Shown here: positions 28,144 to 36,629 of the stretch, one piece after another
Layout: every line of letters starts with the position of its first letter
Numbering within the stretch: the stretch's first letter is position 1
NCBI GenBank assembly: GCA_947503305.1
Contig: CANNDF010000002.1
Span: 186,001-250,000 of the forward strand
Source: an uncultured Dokdonia sp.
GTDB lineage: Bacteria; Bacteroidota; Bacteroidia; Flavobacteriales; Flavobacteriaceae
Direction: 5' to 3'
Length of the DNA: 64,000 bases
Translations under genes and position numbers: made by a program
Notes under the pieces: model-generated
Database searches by the model: none
Seen by the model: only the letters and a program-made list of their open reading frames with translations
What the model was told of the DNA's origin: nothing

Positions 28144-28965
28144 TTGAATGAATTGAAAAATGAAATCAAAATTGAAAGCGTATTACCCAGCGAAACATTG
28201 TCAGATGCTGTTAGGGAATTCTTCTATTTACATATCAATAGTACAGTTAATCAAACCATAGTAGCAATTGACGATGGATGTTATGATTTTATGTTCTACA
28301 AGGAAAAACATGCAATTGTTGAGTTTGAGCATACTCATTCGCTACAAATTAACAATCATTTTTTTACTGCTCATCAATTAAACCCGCCATTAAAATACAG
28401 ATTTGGAAAATCGGTTTATTACTTTGGTATAAAAGTGCAACCTTGGCTGAACAACTTTTTTTTTTCAAGTCATTATGATAAAGGAATCCTCGATCTTGAA
28501 AAGATTTATAATAATCAAATAACCGAGATAGGATCGGCTATTTTTGGGGATATACCTTTCAAAGAAAAGGTTGAGATCGCAAAGAACTTCATTACTCAGA
28601 TTAAACCAGATTTTAACGAAGACTTATACTTAGTAAAACAGGTTTGTGAAGAAATATATGAAAGAAATGGAATGGTGACCGTTCATGAGTTATCGGAGAA
28701 ATTTAAAATCAACAGGCAATTGCTGAATAAAACCTTTAAAGGGCATGTAAATTATACACTTAAAAAATTCATCATTACTGTTAGGATTATGAGCCTGGCA
28801 AAATTCAGAATAAACAATTCAGATTTTTCTTTAACCGAAGTTGCACTTGAGTTTGGCTATTTTGACCAAGCGCATTTTAATTACGATTTTAAAAGAATCA
28901 GTGGTGTTTCTCCCAGCGAATTCTTTAATAACTTACCTCCTTTTTTTTACAGACATAAAAATTAA
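28144..28965 (+). CDS. AraC-family transcriptional regulator
   Basis: The 273-residue protein has an N-terminal cupin-like sensor region (about 10-150, of the DUF6597-like kind) and a C-terminal AraC HTH pair: VHELSEKFKINRQLLNKTFK and LTEVALEFGYFDQAHFNYDFKRISGVSPSEF. The frame starts at TTG because the next in-frame ATG would remove about 50 residues of the sensor region. The effector is unknown. It precedes the papain-like lipoprotein on the same strand by about 70 bases and could regulate it or itself. Confidence 0.8.
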   Translation: MNELKNEIKIESVLPSETLSDAVREFFYLHINSTVNQTIVAIDDGCYDFMFYKEKHAIVEFEHTHSLQINNHFFTAHQLNPPLKYRFGKSVYYFGIKVQPWLNNFFFSSHYDKGILDLEKIYNNQITEIGSAIFGDIPFKEKVEIAKNFITQIKPDFNEDLYLVKQVCEEIYERNGMVTVHELSEKFKINRQLLNKTFKGHVNYTLKKFIITVRIMSLAKFRINNSDFSLTEVALEFGYFDQAHFNYDFKRISGVSPSEFFNNLPPFFYRHKN

Positions 28966-29033
28966 GCACTTCTACCATTTTTACAATTATTCTCTACGTG
29001 TACATTTTAGATTTGTGTTCAAATTTTACGTTT

Positions 29034-30134
29034 ATGAAAATAAAAATCCTAGTATTCGTTTTTACTTTTCTTTTACTACAAGGGTGTGTTAGTAGCAAAA
29101 GGTTTTCTAATACTACTCTGGTCGAATCGACACCTTTAAAGCATCAAAAGGCTACTGGTCAATGTTGGAGTTTTGCTTCAACTTCCCTATTAGAAACAGA
29201 AGCGATGAGGTTAGGTTATGAGATTCCAGAACTATCCTCTTTCTATTTTGTATACCTTAATTATTTAGATAATGCTGAAGATTATTTGAAAAACAATGGT
29301 ACTTCTCGTTTAAACAGAGGTGACCTTACATTTTCCGTACTGGAAGTTTTTGAGAAGCATGGTGCGGTTCCTGAATCAGTTTATGATGGGAATCTAGGGG
29401 ATCTTACATCCAAAAGACAAATGATGAATAGGTGGAAGGAAGAAGATGAAATGAATGCTTTAATAAAGCAAAAATTAGATTCACTTATCAAAACTAATAC
29501 GAGTGTTGACAAATCATTAGGAATAGTCGAAAATATATTGATTGACTATATCGGTGAAATTCCGAAGAATTTTACTTTTCAAGGAAAAACTGAAACTCCC
29601 AAAACATTTGCCAGTAAATTTGTACCACTAAATTCTAAAGATTATATAGAACTAACGTCCTATAATCACCATCCATTCTATCAAAAAGTAATGCTCGAAA
29701 TCCCTGCAAATTGGAGATTTAAAAAATACCTGAATTTACCAATTGAAAGCTTTATGAACACAATAGATAAGGCTTTGAATAGTGGTTTCAGTTTGGCATG
29801 GGATGGTGATATAGGTTCTAAAGAAGGTTTTAAGGACAATGGTTACGTAAGGGTTAAAGGTGAATATGAAGACGAAAAACTCATATCTCAAGAACAACGT
29901 CAAAGTGCTTATAAAAGAGGAACAACACGTGATGATCACAATATGCATTTGGTTGGATATACATATGACCGTAAAGGCGAAAAATTCTATATTCTAAAAA
30001 ACACTTGGGGTAAGAATAGAGGAATAGATGGGTCTTATTATTTGTCAGAAAATTATTTTAGATTAAGAACTATTTCTGTTACTGTGCACAAAGATGCATT
30101 TCCAACAGAGGTCAAAACAAAAATCGAACATTAA
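29034..30134 (+). CDS. Papain-like (C1 family) cysteine protease lipoprotein
   Basis: Starting at MKIKILVFVF (not at the track's upstream codon), the 366-residue protein has a lipobox LLLQGC (Cys18). The catalytic motifs are GQCWSFAS (Cys44), DDHNMHLVGYTYD (His) and LKNTWG (Asn), with the oxyanion Gln43. The long insert after the Cys motif and the overall length resemble the bleomycin hydrolase/aminopeptidase C branch of family C1. The lipid anchor suggests that it works in the periplasm or on the outer membrane. It has no pro-domain of the classical papain type. Confidence 0.85.
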   Translation: MKIKILVFVFTFLLLQGCVSSKRFSNTTLVESTPLKHQKATGQCWSFASTSLLETEAMRLGYEIPELSSFYFVYLNYLDNAEDYLKNNGTSRLNRGDLTFSVLEVFEKHGAVPESVYDGNLGDLTSKRQMMNRWKEEDEMNALIKQKLDSLIKTNTSVDKSLGIVENILIDYIGEIPKNFTFQGKTETPKTFASKFVPLNSKDYIELTSYNHHPFYQKVMLEIPANWRFKKYLNLPIESFMNTIDKALNSGFSLAWDGDIGSKEGFKDNGYVRVKGEYEDEKLISQEQRQSAYKRGTTRDDHNMHLVGYTYDRKGEKFYILKNTWGKNRGIDGSYYLSENYFRLRTISVTVHKDAFPTEVKTKIEH

Positions 30135-30307
30135 AAAAGAGAGACAACAATGGCTATACTTCATTGCTATGAATAAACTAAAATATAAAAATTGGGCTCT
30201 GTAAATTTTCTTAATGCTTTTTAAAAGCTCAATTAGTATTGTTTAATGGTTAGGTAACGTTTTACCATAAAAACGTTTTAATGAATTTTATGGTTATTAG
30301 TAGTTTT

Positions 30308-31351
30308 TTATTGCTTGGTTTTCTTTTCTATACGATCAAGCCAATTATGATACCGCCTAGCATTCCTATTGTGCTCAGATAAAGTTTCTGCAAAAACATG
30401 ATATCCTGGGGTATCAGGTTTTACACACATATAATAGAAATTATGCTTTTCTGAATCTAAAACCGCATCAATACTTCTAATTGATGCCATACTTATTGGA
30501 CCAGGAGGAAGTCCTCTATGCAAATAAGTGTTATATGGAGAATCAAAACGAGTATGCTTGTATAAAATTCTTGTGGCTTTAAAGTCTCTAGTAGCAAATT
30601 TTGCTGTAGGATCTGCATCCAATTTCATTCCTATTCTAATTCGATTTAAATATAATCCTGCAACTCGTTTTTTTTCATCATTATTTGATATTTCTCTTTC
30701 TACAATTGATGCTAACGTATATACCTCTGGGGGAGTCAACCCTATTTTTTCAGCTTTTGAAAGTCTATCATTGGAATTCCAAAATCTATTATGTTCTTTA
30801 ACCATTCTTTCAAAAAAAACTTTTTCATCTGCACTCCAATAAAATTCATATGTATTTGGAATAAAGAGACTCATTAAGGTTTCATGAGTGTATCCAAATT
30901 CCCTTATATAATTTTCATTTAAAAAAAGAGTAATCAAATCCGTCGAGTCTGCTTCAATAAATTGAGAAGCTTTAGCAGCAACATCTTCTAATAGCCATCC
31001 ATGATTTAAAACCAAATTTACTGGTTCTTGCTTTCCTGCTCGAAGATGACTTATTAAAGAACGATTACTCCAAGATGGAGTAATTTTGTATCTACCCTTT
31101 CTCATGATACTTTTTTTGTAGTTCATCATTTCTGATACTTCACGAAAAGAAACAGTATCTATTATTTGATTATTCTTATAGAGAGTTTTAGTGACATCAT
31201 AAAATGAGGAGTTTGTTGGAATTAGAACAATACTATTTTCTATATTTTTGGGCACATTTGGAGATAGTATTGTCGTATACTTATTATAAACAAATAGGCT
31301 ACTACTCATCAAACCAATCACTAGTATTCCCCAAAGTATTTTTTTTCGCAT
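30308..31351 (-). CDS. mltG: Endolytic murein transglycosylase MltG
   Basis: The 347-residue membrane-anchored protein (N-terminal helix ILWGILVIGLMSSSLFVY) has the YceG/MltG fold. The catalytic glutamate is visible as Glu218 in LASIVEREISN, followed by VAGLYLNRI, MKLDADPTAKFA and the conserved SPYNTYLHRGLPPGPI. The family cleaves nascent peptidoglycan strands and helps set glycan length. It is a housekeeping gene and marks the right end of the accessory stretch that begins after the tRNA. It is transcribed alone on the minus strand. Confidence 0.95.
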   Translation of the reverse strand: MRKKILWGILVIGLMSSSLFVYNKYTTILSPNVPKNIENSIVLIPTNSSFYDVTKTLYKNNQIIDTVSFREVSEMMNYKKSIMRKGRYKITPSWSNRSLISHLRAGKQEPVNLVLNHGWLLEDVAAKASQFIEADSTDLITLFLNENYIREFGYTHETLMSLFIPNTYEFYWSADEKVFFERMVKEHNRFWNSNDRLSKAEKIGLTPPEVYTLASIVEREISNNDEKKRVAGLYLNRIRIGMKLDADPTAKFATRDFKATRILYKHTRFDSPYNTYLHRGLPPGPISMASIRSIDAVLDSEKHNFYYMCVKPDTPGYHVFAETLSEHNRNARRYHNWLDRIEKKTKQ

Positions 31352-31374
31352 TTAATTCCGCCTATTCCCTGATT

Positions 31375-31441
31375 CTTTTAATAAAAATCCCAGTGCCTAT
31401 GCAATATACAAATTGTTAGGTACTGGGATTTTTATTAAAAG
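31375..31441. terminator. Long bidirectional terminator-like hairpin
   Basis: Two 25-base arms with one mismatch enclose a 17-base loop. The core pairs CCCAGTGCCTA with TAGGTACTGGG and is flanked by A- and T-rich ends, so the structure could terminate transcription from either side. It lies between the end of the secreted SRPBCC gene and mltG, both on the minus strand. The rest of the gap to 31599 holds nothing I recognise. Confidence 0.7.
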
Positions 31442-31599
31442 GTTCTTGTTATTTTTAACTTAGGCTATTCGGTTCGGATATTTTTGAATTTCTTGTCATC
31501 AAGTGCATCATTTTATATGATTGCAAGTAAATAGCTAGATTAAAACAACTATTTAGAGTTGGACAATCTTATGTAGACAATCCAACTCTAAATGATAAA

Positions 31600-32121
31600 C
31601 TAGTTATACCTTTTATCTAACTGAGTCATCGCCTCATCCAAGGCAGATCCCATAAATCCTTTAAACTGGTCTTCTGTCATCTGAGGATTTTCTACAAAAG
31701 TCCAACCCGTAGAGTTCCAAACTACCATTGATTTGTTGTAGCCTAAATCTACTACTTTGAACATATTCACCATATTCTTGGCCGGAACACCAGAAACGGC
31801 ATACGAATAGAAACGCTTTTCATCATCAAATTCATTAATGGTCTCACTATAGGATACAGTACCTTTCTTTTGACCTGGTGCAGTACATTTACGTATGAGG
31901 CCTTCTTTAGGACCCGAATAGTGTTCTATCCATGCTTCTGAAAGAAAACTAGGAAACAACTCTTCAAACTTGTCCAGTTGGCGTAACGAACCCCAAACTT
32001 CATCTGCTGATGCATTAAGAACAATAGATTTTGACATAATTGCGTCAGATTTCTGTGCTTGCATATTCATTGTTATTAAGATTATAATTACTACTGAGAT
32101 TGTTTTAAAAATATTTTTCAT
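31600..32121 (-). CDS. Exported SRPBCC (START-like) protein
   Basis: The 173-residue protein has a signal peptide (IIILITMNMQAQ) and then a polyketide-cyclase/START-like fold: IVLNASADEVWGSLRQLDKFEELFP at the start and a long C-terminal helix. The family binds hydrophobic small molecules, and secretion is unusual among the four SRPBCC proteins of this cluster. It is the last gene of a minus-strand run with the SDR and another SRPBCC gene upstream (gaps of 30 and 22 bases). The ligand is unknown. Confidence 0.8.
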   Translation of the reverse strand: MKNIFKTISVVIIILITMNMQAQKSDAIMSKSIVLNASADEVWGSLRQLDKFEELFPSFLSEAWIEHYSGPKEGLIRKCTAPGQKKGTVSYSETINEFDDEKRFYSYAVSGVPAKNMVNMFKVVDLGYNKSMVVWNSTGWTFVENPQMTEDQFKGFMGSALDEAMTQLDKRYN

Positions 32122-32151
32122 GACTATTTGATTTTATAATTGTTTTTATAT

Positions 32152-32901
32152 TTAACTTAAGGAAACTCCAGCGTCTACGATTATCTCTTCTCCAGTAATG
32201 TATGAAGCTTCATCGGAAGCTAAAAAGAATACTACGTTTGATATATCTTCTGGTTGAGCAGGTCGTCCCAAAAGAATTTTTGGCATCAACCCTTCTGCTA
32301 GATTTCCAATTTGTTCTTCTGTCATTCCAGTTTTTCCAATAGCTGCTGTTTCTGTAAAACCTGGAGATATGGCATTTACTCTTATTTTTTGTGGAGCTAA
32401 TTCTGTAGATAGGGCTTTCGTCAATGAAATTAGTCCACCTTTACTAGCCACATATGCACTCATCATTCCCCAAGCCCTATCTCGCGCAGTAGTTACATTA
32501 AAAATAATACTGGCACCTTCATTTAAATGTGGTACGGCAAACTGCGTCAAGAAGTAAGGACCTTTGATATTTATAGCAAAGCTTTCATCAAATAATGCTT
32601 CTGATGTATCCGTAAAGCTTGTAAATTTTACGATGCCCGCATTATTAAAAATAATATCGATTTTGCCATACTTTTTAATTGTAACTTCTATGAGTATTTT
32701 GTTGTCTCTGGTTTTTGCTTGATCTGCTAAAACTGTGATGAATTCACCTTTTACATTTTTAAAAGCTTCATCAAGAGCATCTTGCCTTCTTCCTGAAATG
32801 ACAACTTTAGCCCCTTCTTTAATAAATCTGAGGGCAGTTGCGTAACCAATTCCACTATTACCTCCGGTAACGATGGCCACTTTTCCTTCTAATTTCCCCA
32901 T
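32152..32901 (-). CDS. Short-chain dehydrogenase/reductase
   Basis: The 249-residue classical SDR has the cofactor motif TGGNSGIG, NNAG, the catalytic YxxxK (YVASK) and the C-terminal SPGFTET and DAG segments. The position 13 residues before the catalytic Tyr, normally Ser, is Thr in NVTTARD. This may still support catalysis but is not standard. The Arg in the beta-2 region (SGRR) suggests NADP. The substrate is unknown. It lies between two SRPBCC genes, which suggests a shared pathway with a hydrophobic ligand. Confidence 0.88.
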   Translation of the reverse strand: MGKLEGKVAIVTGGNSGIGYATALRFIKEGAKVVISGRRQDALDEAFKNVKGEFITVLADQAKTRDNKILIEVTIKKYGKIDIIFNNAGIVKFTSFTDTSEALFDESFAINIKGPYFLTQFAVPHLNEGASIIFNVTTARDRAWGMMSAYVASKGGLISLTKALSTELAPQKIRVNAISPGFTETAAIGKTGMTEEQIGNLAEGLMPKILLGRPAQPEDISNVVFFLASDEASYITGEEIIVDAGVSLS

Positions 32902-32923
32902 TCTCTTTATATATTTTGAATGA

Positions 32924-33352
32924 TTAAACAGCTACAGTAGCCAGCTTCTCTAGATTAGAGGCTCCTTCTGCATAGATATGCTCTATTTTTTCTTTAAGTT
33001 CATTAAAGATCTCATCGGATTCTACATCCATTTCTACGGACCAAAACATTTTTGTATTGTCACCTTGTTCTTCTAACTGGATATACCCTATGATATCACT
33101 TGCTGGAAAAGATTGCTGTTTTTGAATTTGATAGACAAATGTTTTTTCAAGGTCTGTAGCCAAGAAGATTTCTTCAAAAACATCTTTGCCTCCATCTGGA
33201 GTAGGCACTCCACAAGTTCTAGTGTTACCATCAACATTGGAATCTGCGAGAATTGATAGCCAATCTTCCCATTTTGCCCCCGTTTTGATTAAATCCCACA
33301 CGGCATTTATCGGTGCATGAATATTGTGCTTAGTTTGAATTCCTTTTTTCAT
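32924..33352 (-). CDS. SRPBCC (START-like) protein, cytoplasmic
   Basis: The 142-residue protein has the START-like pattern NIHAPINAVWDLIKTGAKWEDW and a C-terminal helix. It is a clear paralogue of the product of 36630-37046: both share the IQT...NAP...VW start, a V-(D/E)-G-N-x-R-x-C segment, an F-x-Y-x-I-x-K-Q segment and SDI(I/V)G. It follows the sigma-factor gene by 63 bases. A binding or intramolecular cyclisation role is inferred from the fold only. Confidence 0.8.
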   Translation of the reverse strand: MKKGIQTKHNIHAPINAVWDLIKTGAKWEDWLSILADSNVDGNTRTCGVPTPDGGKDVFEEIFLATDLEKTFVYQIQKQQSFPASDIIGYIQLEEQGDNTKMFWSVEMDVESDEIFNELKEKIEHIYAEGASNLEKLATVAV

Positions 33353-33415
33353 TGTGTTTATTTTAGATTTACTATTTAATTATTTGGATAAATATATTTG
33401 CAGTACTATTCTTTG

Positions 33416-34315
33416 TTACGTATTAAAATTCAAGAAGTTCTTTATCGTTTTCTCATTGAGAATTTTGCTTAATAAGGCGGCAGCTTTTTTAGTATCCTTA
33501 AAAGGATGTTCTTGATACATTCGTATATAGCTAGAGTCAAGGCTTGTCGTTACCTCATCGAGATTACCTTTTACATAGGCGTTAATTTTATTAGAGAAGT
33601 TTTGATTCCAAATAAATTCTTCTGGATCAATAATCCCTTTTTCGATAAATGCTTTTGTTTTTTTTCTGCATCTACATGCGTTTGCTTTGTTTACCAATCC
33701 ACATCTATTGTGCATCCATTGATGTAATTCTTGGCGAGCACGGCTTAATTTCATTCTAAAATTACCTTTGGAGATATTGAAGATTTCTGCACCAAGTGTA
33801 TGATCTATCTCAAAGAAAGTCCCAAGAATATAAATAAGACGTTGCTCTCGTGATAGACACATAAGAAGCCCTGACATACATAGAATTTTACTTTCCTGCC
33901 CTATAGGATCAAATCTTTCGGCTTCTTCATCGGACATTTCTTCATCTTCTATTTGATCCAATCTGTTAAAAAGATTTTCGAACGTAGTGACTCTTGCTTC
34001 CTGCGGAGATTTTTTATAGTTAAGTACATAATTAAACGTAATTCTATAAAGCCAGGTTCTAAATTGTGCTTTTTGAGGATTGTAACTAGCTAGGTTAGTG
34101 ATAAGCTTGATAAGGATTTCTTGCGTAATATCTTCCGTATCTGCCACATTTCCTGACATTTTCATTGCTATATTATAAATAAAACCGTTATGTCTATCTA
34201 TGAGTTCCTCAAGAGCTTTAAGATCACCACCAAGCGCTTCTTTTACTAATAGGACATCTGTATCGGTATCATACGTTTCTGTAAAAGGGTTTTTCTCTGT
34301 TAAAGTTGTTTTCAT
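33416..34315 (-). CDS. ECF-like sigma factor with cysteine-rich C-terminal extension
   Basis: The 299-residue protein has sigma region 2 (DRHNGFIYNIAMKMSGNVAD, DITQEILIKL, FRTWLYRITFN) and a region 4 HTH (LGAEIFNISKGNFRMKLSRAR). An extension of about 100 residues then begins with CGLVNKANACRCRKK, a cluster of three cysteines that could bind metal. Ordinary ECF factors stop after region 4, so the extension may sense redox or metal state or replace an anti-sigma factor, and none is encoded next to it. The gene heads the SRPBCC-SDR-SRPBCC run, which it may control. Confidence 0.8.
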   Translation of the reverse strand: MKTTLTEKNPFTETYDTDTDVLLVKEALGGDLKALEELIDRHNGFIYNIAMKMSGNVADTEDITQEILIKLITNLASYNPQKAQFRTWLYRITFNYVLNYKKSPQEARVTTFENLFNRLDQIEDEEMSDEEAERFDPIGQESKILCMSGLLMCLSREQRLIYILGTFFEIDHTLGAEIFNISKGNFRMKLSRARQELHQWMHNRCGLVNKANACRCRKKTKAFIEKGIIDPEEFIWNQNFSNKINAYVKGNLDEVTTSLDSSYIRMYQEHPFKDTKKAAALLSKILNEKTIKNFLNFNT

Positions 34316-34754
34316 TTCCTAAGATGTTATTGGTTATACAAGACAATGTTCAATGTGTCACAAAAATGATGTGTTTTTAAGTGCTAAATAGTATGTGCGT
34401 AATTCCTTTTTATTAATTTAAATAAATGATTAATAATGTGTTATGTAATAAATTGAATAAAATTTATTCAAGCATTTTTTTGGCATTTTAATATGCAATT
34501 AGTGTCAAGCACAAAACTTCTGATTGGATCTCCTTTTGAATGAAGGTTATTTTTGCTTTCGCGAAAGCGTACTAAATAGTTTTATTAAAGAGAACTCCAC
34601 AACTTCTAGATAGGAGTTTCTTATGGGTGTTGAAAACTTCCATTTTCGGTAGTTCAGGGAGAGTTAAACGTAGCTTGAGTTAAAGGGATGTCCGAATAAA
34701 TATATCTATGGTTTGCTTACCACAGGCATGATCGGTTTTAAGAAGCGCTATATT
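34316..34754. other. Intergenic stretch with one dispersed palindrome
   Basis: A 439-base gap between the sigma-factor gene start and the 3' end of the MDR reductase gene, both on the minus strand. It should hold the sigma promoter near 34320-34400. Apart from the palindrome at 34555 I see no gene. Confidence 0.5.
34555..34568. repeat. Palindrome GCTTTCGCGAAAGC, copy 3
   Basis: A perfect copy, followed by GTACT, in the intergenic stretch upstream of the sigma-factor gene. Confidence 0.85.
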
Positions 34755-35759
34755 CTATTTTTCAATTTGAATCACAATCTTTCCTTTTTGTTTACTTGCT
34801 TCCAGGTATTGATACGCTTCGGAAGCTTGTTCCAGCGTAAATATTTTATCAATTACGGGCCAATAGTGCTTGTTTTTGAGCCCTTCCAGAATTTCGACTT
34901 TTGCCTTTTCAAATACATCGGGTTTTCTGAATAAATGAAATACAACATGAAAACTTGTGAGTTTAAGATTTTTCATAACCAAAGGAAAGAACGGTAGTTC
35001 GGGAACTTCCATAGATAATATCCCTCCTGCTACTATGGTTGCCTTTTGAGTGGCTGCATTGGCTAGTTTTTCTATAAATGTGCCTAATACGAGGTCTATG
35101 GCTATATCAAAACCTTTGCTACCCGTATATTCCAGAATTTTTTCTGTAAGGTCTTCGGAATCCGTATGTATAATTGCATCGGCCCCGTTCTCTTTTAAAA
35201 AGGCATCTTTGGTATTGCCGCGGGAGATGGCAATGACCGTGGCCCCATAGCGCTTGGCCATTTGTATGACCGCGACTCCTATGGCAGAACTGGCTCCTGT
35301 GATAACCACAATTTGACCTGCATTTTTCTTTAAGCCTCCATTAGATATCAATGCACAATAAGCAGTAGCCAAAGACATCCATACCGATGCCGCTTCTATA
35401 AAATTTATCTCTTTCGGTTTTAGGATGATCGCTTCTATAGGTATGCGCATATATTTTCCTAAAACACCATATTCATTGGGTAATATATTGGGGGTAATGC
35501 ATACTTCGTCTCCAATATTGAATCCAGAAACATTTGCTCCTAGACTATGTATAATACCAGCCCCTTCTGTACCTATTTTAGACGGAAATTCTGGTGCTAT
35601 CACATATACACCGCTCATATACATATGTTCTGAGCGGTTTAGACCCGCAGTTTTCATTTGTACTACAACCTCATCTTGACTAGGTTTAGGAATGTCTTCG
35701 GTAATTAGTTCTAATGCCTTTGGTCCTTCTGCTTTGTTAAATTTTATGATGTTGTTCAT
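34755..35759 (-). CDS. Zinc-independent MDR alcohol dehydrogenase/quinone oxidoreductase
   Basis: The 334-residue medium-chain reductase has a GroES-like N-terminal domain (AGLNRSEHMYMSG, FPSKIGTEGAGIIHSLG) and a Rossmann domain with TGASSAIGVAVIQMAK. It lacks the zinc-binding cysteines and histidines of zinc alcohol dehydrogenases, so it falls in the quinone oxidoreductase-like group that reduces enones or quinones with NADPH. Its start overlaps the end of the helix-hairpin-helix gene by 23 bases, which implies translational coupling in a TetR-linked operon. Confidence 0.88.
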   Translation of the reverse strand: MNNIIKFNKAEGPKALELITEDIPKPSQDEVVVQMKTAGLNRSEHMYMSGVYVIAPEFPSKIGTEGAGIIHSLGANVSGFNIGDEVCITPNILPNEYGVLGKYMRIPIEAIILKPKEINFIEAASVWMSLATAYCALISNGGLKKNAGQIVVITGASSAIGVAVIQMAKRYGATVIAISRGNTKDAFLKENGADAIIHTDSEDLTEKILEYTGSKGFDIAIDLVLGTFIEKLANAATQKATIVAGGILSMEVPELPFFPLVMKNLKLTSFHVVFHLFRKPDVFEKAKVEILEGLKNKHYWPVIDKIFTLEQASEAYQYLEASKQKGKIVIQIEK

Positions 35760-36081
35760 GATACTTAAATTTTTTTAGGTCTTCTATGCAATTTTTATTC
35801 TTCTTATCGTTCCAATAAAACCAATCTAGTTTCTCCTTTTCTTGAATCTCTTTGGGGGTCTCCGTAACATATACGGCACATCTAAAAATATACAGCAACG
35901 CTCGGTTGGCTTGTTTACCAATGAGTTTATTATACAGGTTATAGAGCTCTTCTGGATCACGATATGCTAACTCGGAAATTTTATGGATCCCTATTCGCCA
36001 TAAACAGGAAGCTACTTTATCGCCAACACGGGGCAGCGTTTTCAATTCTTCTATTCCATTGTTATAATGAAGCTCCGTCAT
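35737..36081 (-). CDS. Helix-hairpin-helix protein (Cdd1-like)
   Basis: The 114-residue protein contains a helix-hairpin-helix unit (LKTLPRVGDKVASCLWRIGIHKISELA) followed by DPEELY and CAVYV, the pattern of the small family annotated pathogenicity locus Cdd1. HhH units usually contact DNA without sequence specificity, but the family's role is unknown. It starts directly after the stop of the preceding SRPBCC gene and overlaps the reductase gene, so the three are one transcription unit. Confidence 0.7.
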   Translation of the reverse strand: MTELHYNNGIEELKTLPRVGDKVASCLWRIGIHKISELAYRDPEELYNLYNKLIGKQANRALLYIFRCAVYVTETPKEIQEKEKLDWFYWNDKKNKNCIEDLKKFKYHEQHHKI

Positions 36082-36570
36082 TTAAACAACTTTTTTAAGC
36101 TCTGCCTTTGTGATTTTTTTACCTGTTTTAATATAATGTTCTAGCCCTTTAAGAAAATTTTGTGTGCCTTCGGTCATTTTGGGCTTTATCATTATCAGGT
36201 TCATAATTTTACCCATAAGTCCCTTGGTATCATAGTTAAAGGAGAAAGATACCTTTGTACTGTTTTCCCCCTGTTCTTCTAGATCTAGTTGGGCCTTCAT
36301 ATTTTTAATGGGAGGGAGCTTTGCTCCTTCATAAATATCTATCCCCATTTTTTTGTCAGGTTCGTAGGTCGTAATACGTTCTTCAAAAGAACCAAAAGGC
36401 GCTAGATCACAATGTCTTTGAGCGCCATTTCCTGTAGGTTTATCCACAGAAGTAGAGTAGGAGGATTTTACTCCAGGATTCCACATATGTATGTTCTCAA
36501 AATCGTCTATAACCTCCCATATTTTTTCTTTTGGAAATGGGAGTATACGTGTAGCTGTTATGTTTGTCAT
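36082..36570 (-). CDS. SRPBCC (START-like) protein
   Basis: The 162-residue protein has the polyketide-cyclase-like pattern of an N-terminal strand, EVIDDFENIHMWNPGVKSS and a C-terminal amphipathic helix (NFLKGLEHYIKTGK). It has no signal peptide. It is closer to the generic polyketide_cyc2 group than to the paralogous pair at 32924 and 36630. It abuts the helix-hairpin-helix gene and lies 59 bases after the next upstream gene, with a hairpin between them. Confidence 0.78.
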   Translation of the reverse strand: MTNITATRILPFPKEKIWEVIDDFENIHMWNPGVKSSYSTSVDKPTGNGAQRHCDLAPFGSFEERITTYEPDKKMGIDIYEGAKLPPIKNMKAQLDLEEQGENSTKVSFSFNYDTKGLMGKIMNLIMIKPKMTEGTQNFLKGLEHYIKTGKKITKAELKKVV

Positions 36571-36587
36571 TTTCTACTATTTAAAAT

Positions 36588-36616
36588 ACACCGCCTAACT
36601 ATACGATAGGCGGTGT
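36588..36616. terminator. GC-rich hairpin between two SRPBCC genes
   Basis: A perfect 10-base inverted repeat (ACACCGCCTA/TAGGCGGTGT) with a 9-base loop lies just after the stop of the 36630-37046 gene (minus strand). The following T tract on that strand is weak, so it may be a partial terminator or attenuator, or an mRNA 3'-end stabiliser within an operon. Confidence 0.6.
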
Positions 36617-36629
36617 GAGGGTTTTTAAT

